From assembly GCF_023266535.1 (NCBI RefSeq), contig NZ_JAHFPY010000004.1, forward strand, positions 1 to 56,334: 56,334 nt of DNA, given 5' to 3'. The position numbers and the translations under genes were made by a program. Shown piece after piece: positions 25,731-35,304 of this stretch. The number at the start of each line of letters is the position of its first letter. Position 1 is the first letter of the stretch. The notes under the pieces were generated by a model that was not told the origin of the DNA, ran no database searches, and was given only the letters and a program-made list of their open reading frames with translations. The DNA is from Sphingomonas sp. (GTDB taxonomy: Bacteria; Pseudomonadota; Alphaproteobacteria; Sphingomonadales; Sphingomonadaceae).

Positions 25731-26975
25731 ATGTTTCGAACCTTGCTGGCGATCTCGGCATCGCTTTACCTGGTGTCATCGCCGTCCGGCGCGGCAGCGA
25801 AGCCGGGGGATTACCTGTTCGTTTTCACGGGCGACCAGGCGGCCAAGGGCAATGATTTCCTGGCGGTGATCGACGCCGATCCGGCCTCGCCGGGCTATGG
25901 CAAGCTGCTGACGTCCGTGGCGACCGACCAGGTCAGCGTCCGTCCCCACCATACCGAATATGAAATGCCGGCGAGCGGGATGCTGTTCGCCAACGATCAC
26001 AACGCCAACCGCAGCTTCATTTTCAACCTCACCGATCCGCTGCATCCCAAGGTCGTGACCTCGTTCCGCGACCTGGCCGGCTTTGCCATGCCGCACAGCT
26101 TCCTGCGCTTGCCCAACGGCAATGTCCTGGCGACCTTCCAGCAACGCCGCAGCGCCGACGGAGCGCACGACATGCATGGCGAGCATGACATGGCGGGGAT
26201 GAGCGGCAAGGAACTGACCGGCGGGGTGGTCGAGATCGACGATCGCGGCCAAGTGGTCCGGGCCGTCAGCAACGCCGATCCGGCCCATCCCGACTGGCCG
26301 CTGCTGCCTTATTCGCTGATCCCCATGCCGGGCATAGACCGGGTGCTGGTGACCAATGCTCCGATGCAGGATGAATATTTTCTGCAGAGCGTGACCTACC
26401 AGATCTTCCGCCTGTCGGACCTCAAATTGTTGGGTACCTACCAATTGGACCCCGGGCCATCGCTCAGCGGCCACATCGACCCCGAAGAGGCGCGTGTCGG
26501 CCCCGATGGCGCGGTCTATATCCAGACCTTGAGCTGCGGATTACAGCGGGTGACCGGAATGGACGGCACTCACCCCAAAGCGTTTATGGTTCACCAGTTT
26601 CCCGGCACCTTCTGCGGCGTGCCGACTATCGCGGGACATTATCTGGTCCAGTCGGTCGGAAGCATCGGCGGGTTCGTCGTGCTCGACATTGCCGACGGCA
26701 CCAAGCCGGTCGAAGTGTCGCGGCTGACGATCGATCCCGGCTATGCATCGCACTGGACCGCCTGGGATCCCACGACCGGGCGGCTGGTGGTGACGTCGGG
26801 CAAGGCGGGGGACCGGCTTTATATCCTCAAGCTCGACGCCAAGACCGGGCAGCTGACGATTGACGAGACGTTCCGCGATGCCGACGGCAAGGCGGGTTTC
26901 AACATGGCCGGCAAGACCTGGCCGCACGGTTGGACCGGCGACGGCAAACCTCATGGGGCCGTGTTTTCACGCTGA
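25731..26975 (+). CDS. Exported SBP56-like beta-propeller protein (possible methanethiol oxidase)
   Basis: A 414-residue protein with a signal peptide ([19 protein letters not shown]). It has the selenium-binding-protein (SBP56) pattern: [11 protein letters not shown] (near 66), [18 protein letters not shown] (near 118-135), [20 protein letters not shown] and ASHWTAWDP. Bacterial SBP56 relatives include MtoX, a periplasmic copper enzyme that converts methanethiol to formaldehyde, hydrogen sulphide and hydrogen peroxide. A Met/His-rich stretch ([11 protein letters not shown], near 147-157) could bind copper. The next genes oxidise formaldehyde through glutathione, which supports this role. Sequence is divergent, so the activity is inferred. 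Confidence 0.72.
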   Translation: MFRTLLAISASLYLVSSPSGAAAKPGDYLFVFTGDQAAKGNDFLAVIDADPASPGYGKLLTSVATDQVSVRPHHTEYEMPASGMLFANDHNANRSFIFNLTDPLHPKVVTSFRDLAGFAMPHSFLRLPNGNVLATFQQRRSADGAHDMHGEHDMAGMSGKELTGGVVEIDDRGQVVRAVSNADPAHPDWPLLPYSLIPMPGIDRVLVTNAPMQDEYFLQSVTYQIFRLSDLKLLGTYQLDPGPSLSGHIDPEEARVGPDGAVYIQTLSCGLQRVTGMDGTHPKAFMVHQFPGTFCGVPTIAGHYLVQSVGSIGGFVVLDIADGTKPVEVSRLTIDPGYASHWTAWDPTTGRLVVTSGKAGDRLYILKLDAKTGQLTIDETFRDADGKAGFNMAGKTWPHGWTGDGKPHGAVFSR

Positions 26976-27040
26976 CCGAGTGCCGCCGGGCTTGGCGAGC
27001 AGCGATGGCCGTGCCAAGCGCGTGGCGAGGAGATTGCCCA

Positions 27041-28152
<1,112 letters not shown>

Positions 28153-28153
<1 letters not shown>

Positions 28154-28509
28154 TGAGCGACAGGGTCAACCTCGATGAGAAGCTGGGCAGTTTCTCCGAC
28201 CATTGGGCGCCGCGCATCGTCGCGCGCTACAACGACCATGAGGTACGACTGGTGAAGGTCGAGGGCGAGTTCATCTGGCACCAACATGACGACACCGACG
28301 AACTGTTCCTGATCCTCGACGGCACCCTCGACATGGAATTCCGCGACCGGACGGTGACGCTCGGCCCCGGCGAGCTGATTGTCGTACCAAAGGGAACCGA
28401 ACATCGGCCGTGCGCGCGTAACGGCGAGGTCCAACTGATGCTGATCGATCCCAGGGACATGCCCAATACCGGCGATCCGGCCACCGCCACGGTCGCCGTC
28501 GAAATCTGA
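28153..28509 (+). CDS. Cupin domain protein
   Basis: A 118-residue single cupin. Motif 1 is FIWHQHDDTDELFLILDG (metal ligands His, His, Glu) and motif 2 is PGELIVVPKGTEHRP. Such proteins are small metal-binding barrels with diverse roles. The start shares one base with the adhC stop, so it is cotranslated within the formaldehyde operon. A direct role in formaldehyde metabolism is not established; it could bind or sense a small metabolite. Confidence 0.88.
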
Positions 28510-28523
28510 GGGGAGAAGGACGG

Positions 28524-28895
28524 ATGTTCAGTCATGTGATGGTCGGGTCGAATGACCTGCAACGATCGAAACATTTCTATGACGCGTTGTTCGGCAAGGA
28601 AGGCCGGGCCGACGACAAGGGCCGGCTGAGCTACGGCCGGCGCGGCGCGGTGTTGATGGTGTCCAATCCGATCAACGGCGAGCCCGCGACCCATTCCAAT
28701 GGCGGTACCATCGGCTTTACCTTCGACAGCCCCGCTGAAGTCGATGCCTGGCACGCGGCCGGCTGCGCCAATGGCGGCAAGTCGTGCGAAGACCCGCCCG
28801 GCTATCGCGAGAATGCATTCGGCAAGCTCTATCTCGCCTATCTGCGCGATCCCGACGGCAACAAGCTGTGCGGACTGTACCGCCCGCAGCAATGA
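28524..28895 (+). CDS. VOC family protein (glyoxalase-like)
   Basis: A 123-residue VOC-fold protein beginning MFSHVMVGSNDLQRSKHFYD. Metal-ligand positions fit the fold: His4 at the start and the late LAYLRDPDGNKL segment, but the glutamate usually found after RDPDGN is replaced in a CGLY context. It is frequent next to adhC and fghA in alphaproteobacteria, as I recall, and may handle a glutathione adduct. The stop overlaps the fghA start by 4 bases. Confidence 0.85.
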   Translation: MFSHVMVGSNDLQRSKHFYDALFGKEGRADDKGRLSYGRRGAVLMVSNPINGEPATHSNGGTIGFTFDSPAEVDAWHAAGCANGGKSCEDPPGYRENAFGKLYLAYLRDPDGNKLCGLYRPQQ

Positions 28896-29737
28896 CGATT
28901 GAAGCGGTCAGCGAGGTCAAGAGCCACGGCGGGGTGCAGGGCGTCTATCGCCACGCCTCGTCGAGCACCGGCACGGACATGGTGTTCAGCGTGTTCGTGC
29001 CCGAGCATAAGCCGGGCGCGAAGCTGCCGGTGCTCTGGTATCTGTCCGGCCTGACCTGCACCCATGCAAACGTCACCGAAAAGGGCGAGTTTCGCGCCGC
29101 TTGCGCAGAGTCGGGTATCGTCTTTATCGCGCCGGACACCAGCCCGCGCGGCGAAGGCGTTCCCGACGACAGCGAGGGTGCCTGGGATTTCGGGCTTGGC
29201 GCCGGCTTCTATGTCGATGCGACCGAGGAGCCGTGGGCGGCCAATTACCGTATGTGGAGCTATGTCACCTCGGAACTCCCCGGCCTGATCGCCGAACATT
29301 TCCCGGTCGACATGGATCGCCAGGGCATCACCGGCCATTCGATGGGCGGCCATGGCGCATTGACGGTCGCGCTACGCCATCCGGGCTGGTTCAAGTCGGT
29401 TTCGGCCTTCGCGCCGATCGTGGCGCCGAGCCAGGTGCCGTGGGGCGAGAAAGCGCTCGGATATTATCTCGGCGAGGATCGGCTGGCGTGGCGCGCGCAT
29501 GATGCCGTCGCGCTGATCGAGGATGGCGCGCGGCTCGAAGAGTTGCTGGTCGATATCGGCGAGACCGACCCCTTCTTCGAGCGCGAGCTCAAGCCCGAGC
29601 TGCTGGATCAGGCCTGCGCCAGCGCCGGCATCCCGCTGACCCTGCGCCGCCAGCCGGGCTATGACCATAGCTATTATTTCATCTCGAGCTTCATGGCCGA
29701 CCATGTCCGCTGGCACGCGGAACGGTTAACCGGATGA
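28892..29737 (+). CDS. fghA: S-formylglutathione hydrolase
   Basis: A 281-residue esterase-D-type hydrolase that splits S-formylglutathione into formate and glutathione, completing formaldehyde detoxification. Family signatures are WYLSGLTCTHANV (near 49), APDTSPRG (near 88), the nucleophile GHSMGGHGAL (Ser near 149) and the C-terminal GYDHSYYFISSF with the catalytic His. ATG 28892 overlaps the VOC stop (ATGA). The DUF4010 gene begins inside its last bases. Confidence 0.95.
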   Translation: MTIEAVSEVKSHGGVQGVYRHASSSTGTDMVFSVFVPEHKPGAKLPVLWYLSGLTCTHANVTEKGEFRAACAESGIVFIAPDTSPRGEGVPDDSEGAWDFGLGAGFYVDATEEPWAANYRMWSYVTSELPGLIAEHFPVDMDRQGITGHSMGGHGALTVALRHPGWFKSVSAFAPIVAPSQVPWGEKALGYYLGEDRLAWRAHDAVALIEDGARLEELLVDIGETDPFFERELKPELLDQACASAGIPLTLRRQPGYDHSYYFISSFMADHVRWHAERLTG

Positions 29738-30984
29738 TCGGCTGGGCGGACGAGGCGCTACGTGGCGGCACCGCCCTGGCCGCCGGAGTGCTGATCGGTA
29801 TCGAGCGGGGCTGGCACCAGCGGGGCCGGGAAGAAGGTTCCCGCGTTGCCGGGATCCGGACGTTTTCGCTGCTTGGACTGACCGGAGGCCTGGCCTCCTT
29901 GCTCGGAGCGAAAGGGCAGCCGCTGATTGCCGGTGCCATTGCCATTGCCGCCTGCGCGGTGCTGGTGATCGGCTATGCCGGTTCGCTCCGGGAGCGGCAC
30001 GATGCGACCACGGCCATCGCCGCGTTTGTGACGTTGACCATCGGCTTGCTCGCCGGACTGGGCAGCATTGGCCTGGCGATTGCCGCGGCAGCCGTCGTCG
30101 TCCTGATCCTTGCCATGCGCGAAGAGTTGCACGGCTTTGTCGACCGGCTCGACGAAGCCGACGTCAAGGCGCTGGCGCGCTTTGGGATCATCGCGCTGGG
30201 TGTCCTGCCCTTCCTGCCCAACCGGGCAATGGGGCCCTACGACGCCTGGAACCCGTGGAAGCTGTGGTGGGTGGTGGTGCTGGTCACCGGCTTCTCGTTT
30301 ATGGCCTATGTCGCCAACCGTATCTTTGGCGCCCGGCGAGGGACCATCGCCACCGCCTTGATCGGCGGCGCCTATAGCTCGACGGCGGTGACGCAGTCGC
30401 TTGCCCAGCGGCTGGGCTCGAAGGAAGCCGGCGGCGCCGAGGCCGCCGGCATCGCGCTGGCCAGCGCGGTCATGTTTCTGCGCGTGGTCTTGCTGGTAGC
30501 GATCATCGCACCGCGAATCCTGCCGCCGTTTGTGCTGGTCATCTTGCCGGCTTTGCTGGTCGCCTGGGCGGTCGGCTGGTGGCTTTATCGCAAGGCCAGC
30601 AGCTGCGAGGGGCCAAGCCCGCCCGGCAACCCTATTGCCCTGGGACCGGCGCTCGGCTTCCTCCTTTTCATTGCAGTGGCCGCGGTAGTCGCCCGCTGGG
30701 CGCAAGGACAGTTTGGCGAGCAAGGCATTGCCATATTGCTGCTGATCATGGGCTCGATGGACGTTGACGCCGCGATCGTCACCGCCGGCGGGCTGCCCCC
30801 GGAGTCGATCACCGCCGCGCTGGCCGCGCTGGCGCTGGGCGGAACGATCATCGCCAACATGGCGGTCAAGATCGGCGTGACGCTGGCCTATGCGCGAACC
30901 AAGGGCAGGCCGGCGGCACTGGCCCTCGGTGCGAGCACGGCCGCGCTGGCGGCGAGCCTGGTCGTCGGGTGGTTCAGGCTTTGA
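29734..30984 (+). CDS. MgtC/SapB-DUF4010 family membrane protein
   Basis: A 416-residue protein with about 11-12 membrane helices. The N-terminal part matches MgtC/SapB: GVLIGIERGWHQRG, GIRTFSLLGLTGGL. The C-terminal part is DUF4010-like with NRIFGARRG, LIGGAYSSTAVTQSLAQR and GSMDVDAAIVTAGG. The family role is unsettled; magnesium homeostasis or envelope function is proposed for MgtC proteins. The start overlaps the fghA stop by 4 bases, so it is in the same transcript. A GGTTAACC palindrome is present 3 bases upstream, inside fghA. Confidence 0.88.
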   Translation: MIGWADEALRGGTALAAGVLIGIERGWHQRGREEGSRVAGIRTFSLLGLTGGLASLLGAKGQPLIAGAIAIAACAVLVIGYAGSLRERHDATTAIAAFVTLTIGLLAGLGSIGLAIAAAAVVVLILAMREELHGFVDRLDEADVKALARFGIIALGVLPFLPNRAMGPYDAWNPWKLWWVVVLVTGFSFMAYVANRIFGARRGTIATALIGGAYSSTAVTQSLAQRLGSKEAGGAEAAGIALASAVMFLRVVLLVAIIAPRILPPFVLVILPALLVAWAVGWWLYRKASSCEGPSPPGNPIALGPALGFLLFIAVAAVVARWAQGQFGEQGIAILLLIMGSMDVDAAIVTAGGLPPESITAALAALALGGTIIANMAVKIGVTLAYARTKGRPAALALGASTAALAASLVVGWFRL

Positions 30985-31461
30985 TCAAGGATTGTCCTGG
31001 TTTTTGGTCAGGACCGTCGGCCAGTTGGCCTTGCCGCGCTCGATGGCGGCGGCCTGGTCGGCTTCCCACAGTTCCTTCGCGCGGGCGTTAAAGTTCAGGT
31101 AAAGCTTGCCGTCGACGATCTTCCATTGTTCCGGATCGCCGGGCGCGACATAGCCCTGGCTTACCGCCCAAGCACAATAGCCACCGAACTGGGGCTCGAA
31201 TGCCGCGGGGTCCGCCTTGAACTTGGCCAAAGCGTCGGCTGACGCGAACAGCCAGGTCGCGCCCTTATATTGCAACTGGTGGGCCTTGCTGCCGCGCGCT
31301 GGCTTTCCCTGCAGGAAATAGGCCGTGACGTCGTAGCCTCGTGCGGCAAGATGGTCGGCCTCGACGCTGATTTCGGGTGCGGGCGTGCTTGCCGCTGGCA
31401 CCGCGGCAGGGACCGCAACCAGCATAGCGAGCGGGATCAAACGCAAAGCAACGAAACGCAT
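30985..31461 (-). CDS. Exported YHS domain-containing protein
   Basis: A 158-residue protein with a signal peptide (LIPLAMLVAVPAAVPAAS). The YHS-type core is visible as ARGYDVTAYFLQGKP, TWLFASADALAKFKADPAAF and PQFGGYCAWAVSQGY, ending with YLNFNARAKELWEAD. The single conserved cysteine in GGYCAW may bind metal. ATG 31461 has GGAG upstream. It is the last gene, 23 bases after the DoxX gene, of the bufferin operon, so a periplasmic metal-handling role is plausible but unproven. Confidence 0.88.
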   Translation of the reverse strand: MRFVALRLIPLAMLVAVPAAVPAASTPAPEISVEADHLAARGYDVTAYFLQGKPARGSKAHQLQYKGATWLFASADALAKFKADPAAFEPQFGGYCAWAVSQGYVAPGDPEQWKIVDGKLYLNFNARAKELWEADQAAAIERGKANWPTVLTKNQDNP

Positions 31462-31484
31462 ATCATTCTCCAGCTTGGGGTTGG

Positions 31485-31940
31485 TCAGGCGATTTTGAGC
31501 AGCCGGTCGAGCGACAAGCGGCCGCCGCCGAAGGCAATGAGGGGCAGCATCAGCCCAGCCCAGCTGAGGTGCGTCGGCCATGCGTCGGGGTAGACGAAGG
31601 TCTGGATGACCAGCGTCATGCCGAGCAGCGCGAGGGCCGACATACGGGTAAAAAGGCCGAGCACCAGTAGGACCGGGAATAGGTGCTCGGCCCCCGCCGC
31701 CATATAGGCGGCGAGCTCGGGAGGCAGGAGCGGCAGCGCATATTCGCTGCGGAACAGCTCGATGGTCGTGTCGGGAATGGTGAAGATCCCTTCGACCTTG
31801 GTTCTGCCGGATTGGAAGAAGACCGCAGCAATGCCGAGCCGCTGGACAAGCAGCAGCAGGGAAGGCGACAGTGCCCGTTCGGCAAGGACGGTCAGGTGCT
31901 GGTAAGCCGACTTGGGCACATCTTCGGTAATGGTGGCCAT
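31485..31940 (-). CDS. DoxX family membrane protein of the bufferin operon (BufD-like)
   Basis: A 151-residue protein with four membrane helices ([68 protein letters not shown]). The DoxX pattern [18 protein letters not shown] and [10 protein letters not shown] is clear. In copper-binding bufferin operons a DoxX-type protein follows bufABC, as here. Its biochemical role is not settled. It lies 21 bases after bufC. Confidence 0.88.
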   Translation of the reverse strand: MATITEDVPKSAYQHLTVLAERALSPSLLLLVQRLGIAAVFFQSGRTKVEGIFTIPDTTIELFRSEYALPLLPPELAAYMAAGAEHLFPVLLVLGLFTRMSALALLGMTLVIQTFVYPDAWPTHLSWAGLMLPLIAFGGGRLSLDRLLKIA

Positions 31941-31961
31941 GGGATGGTCCTTTCCTTTAGG

Positions 31962-32675
31962 TCACAGAATGATGATCGCGCCGGACGCGACGCCGCGGCG
32001 CAGAAGTTCGGGAATGTCGGCCGTCGGAAATATTGCCGCGACCTTTGTCACGACATCGGCAACCGACGTCGGGATGGTGCACGCCAGCAGCAGCCGGTGA
32101 AATGCGGCATCAATCGGCTCGGCACGAACGCATTTTCCGGGCCGGGTGAACAGCGCGCCCTCTTCGACCCATTCGGGCTCCAATTCGGCCATTGCCCATG
32201 GATCGCGATGCGCCATCCAGGTGGTCATGGCGGGACTCTCCATCCAGGCGAATCGTGCCGTTGGGTGAAGTGCAATTCTGGCACCGGCATTGGGTTGAAA
32301 TGGCGTCGCTGTTGCATCTGCCGCGAGGAAAGACTCGAGCCATAGCCAATCGAGGAGCGCGACGTCGGCGATATAAGGGAGCTCGGATGTCCATGGCTGG
32401 TGGCCGAGGAAGGCAGCAAAGTCATGGCCGTAGTCCGACAGAACCGGGCCCGCCGGCGGTCTTTCCCGCCGATAATCGAGCGCCACCTGGGTAAACATCT
32501 CCTCACCGACCAGCATGTCCACCGTCGGAAAGGAGGCGCGCAATGCCTCTACTACGCCTCGCGCCGCCGTGTTGCGGTATACGGCGAACGCTTGCGACCG
32601 GAACGAGGGCTCGGACTGGCCATCAGCCATCAATGCCGCAGCGAAATCGCGTTGGAAGTTGGCGAGATCAGACAT
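31962..32675 (-). CDS. bufC: HvfC/BufC-type protein (DUF2063)
   Basis: A 237-residue protein of the DUF2063 (putative DNA-binding) family, partner of DUF692/MNIO enzymes. The N-terminal part has LANFQRDFAAAL, AVYRNTAARGVVEALRASFP and GEEMF, and the middle part PYIADVALLDWLW. In related systems it forms a complex with the MNIO enzyme and helps present the precursor peptide. The start (ATG 32675) overlaps the bufB stop region by 8 bases; an ATG two codons upstream is also possible. Confidence 0.9.
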   Translation of the reverse strand: MSDLANFQRDFAAALMADGQSEPSFRSQAFAVYRNTAARGVVEALRASFPTVDMLVGEEMFTQVALDYRRERPPAGPVLSDYGHDFAAFLGHQPWTSELPYIADVALLDWLWLESFLAADATATPFQPNAGARIALHPTARFAWMESPAMTTWMAHRDPWAMAELEPEWVEEGALFTRPGKCVRAEPIDAAFHRLLLACTIPTSVADVVTKVAAIFPTADIPELLRRGVASGAIIIL

Positions 32676-33510
32676 GAACAACCTGACGCGTTCCGGCCAT
32701 CATCCCGGCTGCCTTGTCGCGCTCGGCGAGAAGCAGGTCGAATTCGGGAATTGAGTCATCGCGCTCGATCAGCGTCGGCGGGTGATCGGCGCCGCAACGT
32801 GCCAGCAGCCAGTCGTAGAGCCGCCAGACTTCTTCCGAAATTGGCGCGTCATGGCTGTCGATCAGCAGCGATCGGCCGAGCAGCGGATCTTCGGAATGCC
32901 CTGCCAGATGAATTTCGCCAATGGCATGGCTGGGCAACGCATCGAGGTAGGAAGCAGGATTGAATCCAAGATTATTGGCGCTGACGAAGACATTGTTGAC
33001 GTCGATCAGCAGGCCGCAACCGGTGCGTCTCACCAATTCGGCGAGGAACAGGCTTTCTGGCCACTCGTGCCCCTCAAGCTTCATATAGAGCGAAGGATTC
33101 TCGATCAGGATCTTCTGGCCGAGCACAGACTGGGTGATGTCGATGTTGCGGGTGATGATATCCAGCGCCTCATCGGTACGCGGGAAGGGCAACAGATCGG
33201 GGAAGCTGGATTGCTCGAACCGCGACCAGGCCAGATGTTCGGAGACCAGGAACGGCTTGAATCGATCGATCAGGCGCTTGAAGCGGGCAAGGTGATCGCG
33301 ATCCGGTTCGTCGACGCCGGCCAAGGAAAGGCCGACGCCATGAAAGGACAGCGGGAAGCGCTCCCGCAGTGCTTCGAGCATGGCGAGGCGGGGTCCGCCG
33401 TCGACCATGTAATTCTCGGCATGGACTTCGAACCAAAGTCCGGCCGCCGGACAGGCCATGGCCTGCTCGTAATGGACGGGCTTGAAGCTCAGTCCGGCGG
33501 TCGGGTTCAT
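32668..33510 (-). CDS. bufB: MNIO (DUF692) oxidative maturation enzyme BufB
   Basis: A 280-residue TIM-barrel, multinuclear iron enzyme. Family motifs are WFEVHAENYM (near 27-36), SFHGVGLSLAG (His near 56), VSEHLAW, ILIENPSLYM, LLIDVNNVFVSANN, GEIHLAGHSE and LIERDDSIPEF. Such enzymes modify cysteines of a small precursor peptide; the adjacent bufA1 encodes the substrate. ATG 33510 gives the family start MNPTAGLSFKPVH. It lies 5 bases after bufA1. Confidence 0.93.
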   Translation of the reverse strand: MNPTAGLSFKPVHYEQAMACPAAGLWFEVHAENYMVDGGPRLAMLEALRERFPLSFHGVGLSLAGVDEPDRDHLARFKRLIDRFKPFLVSEHLAWSRFEQSSFPDLLPFPRTDEALDIITRNIDITQSVLGQKILIENPSLYMKLEGHEWPESLFLAELVRRTGCGLLIDVNNVFVSANNLGFNPASYLDALPSHAIGEIHLAGHSEDPLLGRSLLIDSHDAPISEEVWRLYDWLLARCGADHPPTLIERDDSIPEFDLLLAERDKAAGMMAGTRQVVHV

Positions 33511-33515
33511 GGTGC

Positions 33516-33791
33516 TTAAGCTGCCTTCGGGGTCAGCGAGCCAAGGCCCTTGGGGGTCTTGATCGCAGTGCAGGTGCCCTTGGCGACGTATTTCCAGGCG
33601 TTGCCGGCATAGTTGCGCTTGGACGTTCCGGCACAGCTGGTGCCCGGTCCGGCGGCGCAGTCGTTCTTGCCGGCGAGCGAGACGCCATAGCATTTGTCGG
33701 CGTTTGGCTGCGGCTTGGCCGGTCCGGCCATCGCGGCGGTGGCAGCAACAGCAGTGAGCGCGCCGGCAACTACGATGTTGGTGAACTTCAT
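33516..33791 (-). CDS. bufA1: Bufferin-type precursor peptide BufA1 (DUF2282)
   Basis: A 91-residue exported small protein with a signal peptide ([16 protein letters not shown], cleavage near residue 22). Mature cysteines are at 34, 45, 53 and 74 in the DUF2282 arrangement ([26 protein letters not shown]). In bufferins, the central cysteines are oxidatively turned into copper-binding groups by BufB. A strong AAGGAG precedes the ATG. It is the first gene of the operon, as expected for the peptide made in largest amount. Confidence 0.92.
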   Translation of the reverse strand: MKFTNIVVAGALTAVAATAAMAGPAKPQPNADKCYGVSLAGKNDCAAGPGTSCAGTSKRNYAGNAWKYVAKGTCTAIKTPKGLGSLTPKAA

Positions 33792-33928
33792 GACAATCTC
33801 CTTGGCTTGAACGGTCGTTCAGGCGAGCGAATGATCGGTTCCAGGCGAGCGAAGATAAAATGCCTCTTTCGCATTATCTCGATGCATTCGACCGATTTGC
33901 GTGGCCATGATGCGGCCACGAATTACCA

Positions 33929-33954
33929 TTCGACGCGCCGCGAGGATCGGTTAC
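33929..33954 (-). promoter_or_regulatory. Candidate SigF-type ECF promoter for the bufferin operon
   Basis: On the minus strand, GTAACC (33954-33949) is followed after exactly 16 bases by CGAA (33932-33929). This matches the GTAACC-N16-CGAA arrangement I recall for Caulobacter SigF-dependent promoters. It points toward bufA1, leaving a leader of roughly 130 bases. A near-repeat (GGAACC at 33852 area, in GATCGGTTCCAGGCGAGCG) lies closer to bufA1 and shares the AGGCGAGCG flank. Confidence 0.6.
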
Positions 33955-34012
33955 AGGCGAACGCGAACTGGGTGACTTGCCCCGGCTGTAACTTCCGCAA
34001 CTGGAACTGCGT

Positions 34013-34564
34013 ATGACCGAAGGTATGGACCTGTTTGAAGCGAAGCTGCAGGCGCTGATGGTTGCGGCGATGAACGGCCATGCCCAGGCTTATCATGCCT
34101 TGCTTCGCCTCTGCGCCGAACGGCTGCGCTCCTATTTTCGGCGGCGTCTGATCGGTCGCGATGCAGATGTGGAGGACCTAGTGCAGGAAACGCTGATTGC
34201 GATTCACCGGAAGCGGGCGACCTATGATCCGTCGTTGCCGTTCACCGCGTGGCTGCATGGCATCGCGCGCTATCGGCTGATCGATTTCCTGCGGCGGGAC
34301 CGTCGCACGGTGTCACTTGCCGCCGACGAAGAATTCGAACCGATCGACGCGGGACGGGTCGACGCGGTGTTAGCCGAAATCGATGTCAGTGCGATGCTTG
34401 CGACATTGACTCCGAAACAGGCCGCCGCAATCCGGCTTACGCGAATTGAGGGATATTCGGTGCGAGAGGCTGCGACGATGACGGAGCAGAGCGAGCCTGC
34501 CGTCAAGGTCAACGTCCACCGCGGACTCGGTCGCCTGATGGCCGCCATCAAGGGTGACGAATGA
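34013..34564 (+). CDS. sigF: ECF sigma factor, SigF type
   Basis: A 183-residue sigma-70 family factor with regions 2 and 4 only. Region 2 includes HALLRLCAERLRSYF and DVEDLVQETLIAIH; region 4 includes LTPKQAAAIRLTRIEGYSVREAA. It is divergent from the bufferin operon and its stop overlaps the nrsF start (ATGA). In Caulobacter the equivalent pair responds to metal or oxidant stress and turns on small exported peptide genes, which matches the genes next door. An internal ATG at 34025 is an alternative start. Confidence 0.92.
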   Translation: MTEGMDLFEAKLQALMVAAMNGHAQAYHALLRLCAERLRSYFRRRLIGRDADVEDLVQETLIAIHRKRATYDPSLPFTAWLHGIARYRLIDFLRRDRRTVSLAADEEFEPIDAGRVDAVLAEIDVSAMLATLTPKQAAAIRLTRIEGYSVREAATMTEQSEPAVKVNVHRGLGRLMAAIKGDE

Positions 34565-35199
34565 TGCGAACCGAAGACTTGATCGCCGATTTTGCGGCTC
34601 GCCCCTGGCCGGCAACGAATCCGGCGCTACGCCTGGCATTTGCCATGATCGTCGGTTGGCTCGTGTCGCTCGTCGGGCTTGTCATGATGCTCGGCATGCC
34701 GCTCAGCGCGGTAAGCGAGACAGGTACGACGCCATTCGCGCTTAAGTTGGGATATACGATTGCGCTGACCTTGCTCAGCGCGGCTGTGGCCCTGGCGGCA
34801 GGAAAGCCCGGCCGCCGACTGGGTCCAGCGTCGGCGCTGATTGCCCTGCCAGTCGCAATCATTGCGGTCGCGGCCGGCCTTGAGTTGGCGGCGACGCCCC
34901 CCGCAGGCTGGAGCGGCCTGATCCTGGGCTCGACATCCGGCACTTGCATGGCAGCGATCGCGCTCGCCAGCCTGCCGATCTTCGTGGCCGTCGTCTGGGC
35001 TTTTCGGGTGATGGCGCCGACGCGCACGGCAGTCGCCGGGTTCGTTGCGGGCCTGAGTTCCGGCGCGGCGGGATCGGTCGGATATGCGCTCTATTGCCCG
35101 GAAACCACGGCTTCCTTCCTGCTCGTCTCCTACACGCCAGGGATCCTGATCCCGGCTTTGGTCGGGGCCATTATCGGACCACGACTACTGCGGTGGTAA
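34561..35199 (+). CDS. nrsF: NrsF family membrane anti-sigma factor (DUF1109)
   Basis: A 212-residue protein with six membrane helices. Two cysteines stand in membrane or periplasmic segments at 129 (STSGTCMAAIA) and 179 (YALYCPETTASF), close to the cysteine positions needed for signalling in the Caulobacter homologue. It would hold SigF at the membrane and release it on metal stress. Start codon ATG 34561 overlaps the sigF stop. Confidence 0.92.
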   Translation: MMRTEDLIADFAARPWPATNPALRLAFAMIVGWLVSLVGLVMMLGMPLSAVSETGTTPFALKLGYTIALTLLSAAVALAAGKPGRRLGPASALIALPVAIIAVAAGLELAATPPAGWSGLILGSTSGTCMAAIALASLPIFVAVVWAFRVMAPTRTAVAGFVAGLSSGAAGSVGYALYCPETTASFLLVSYTPGILIPALVGAIIGPRLLRW

Positions 35200-35304
35200 C
35201 CGGGCGCCCCGGACATCGCGCATAGCTTTTATAGTATATCTGTATGGCGCGGATTGGATGGGCCAGTGTAAGAAGGTCATGACTTTCGGAAAGGGACCGT
35301 TCCG

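Noticed and set aside
33988-34013. GTAACT-N16-CGTA as an autoregulated SigF promoter on the plus strand
   Set aside because: The presumed -10 overlaps the sigF start codon, which would put the transcript start after it; the -35 also deviates by one base.
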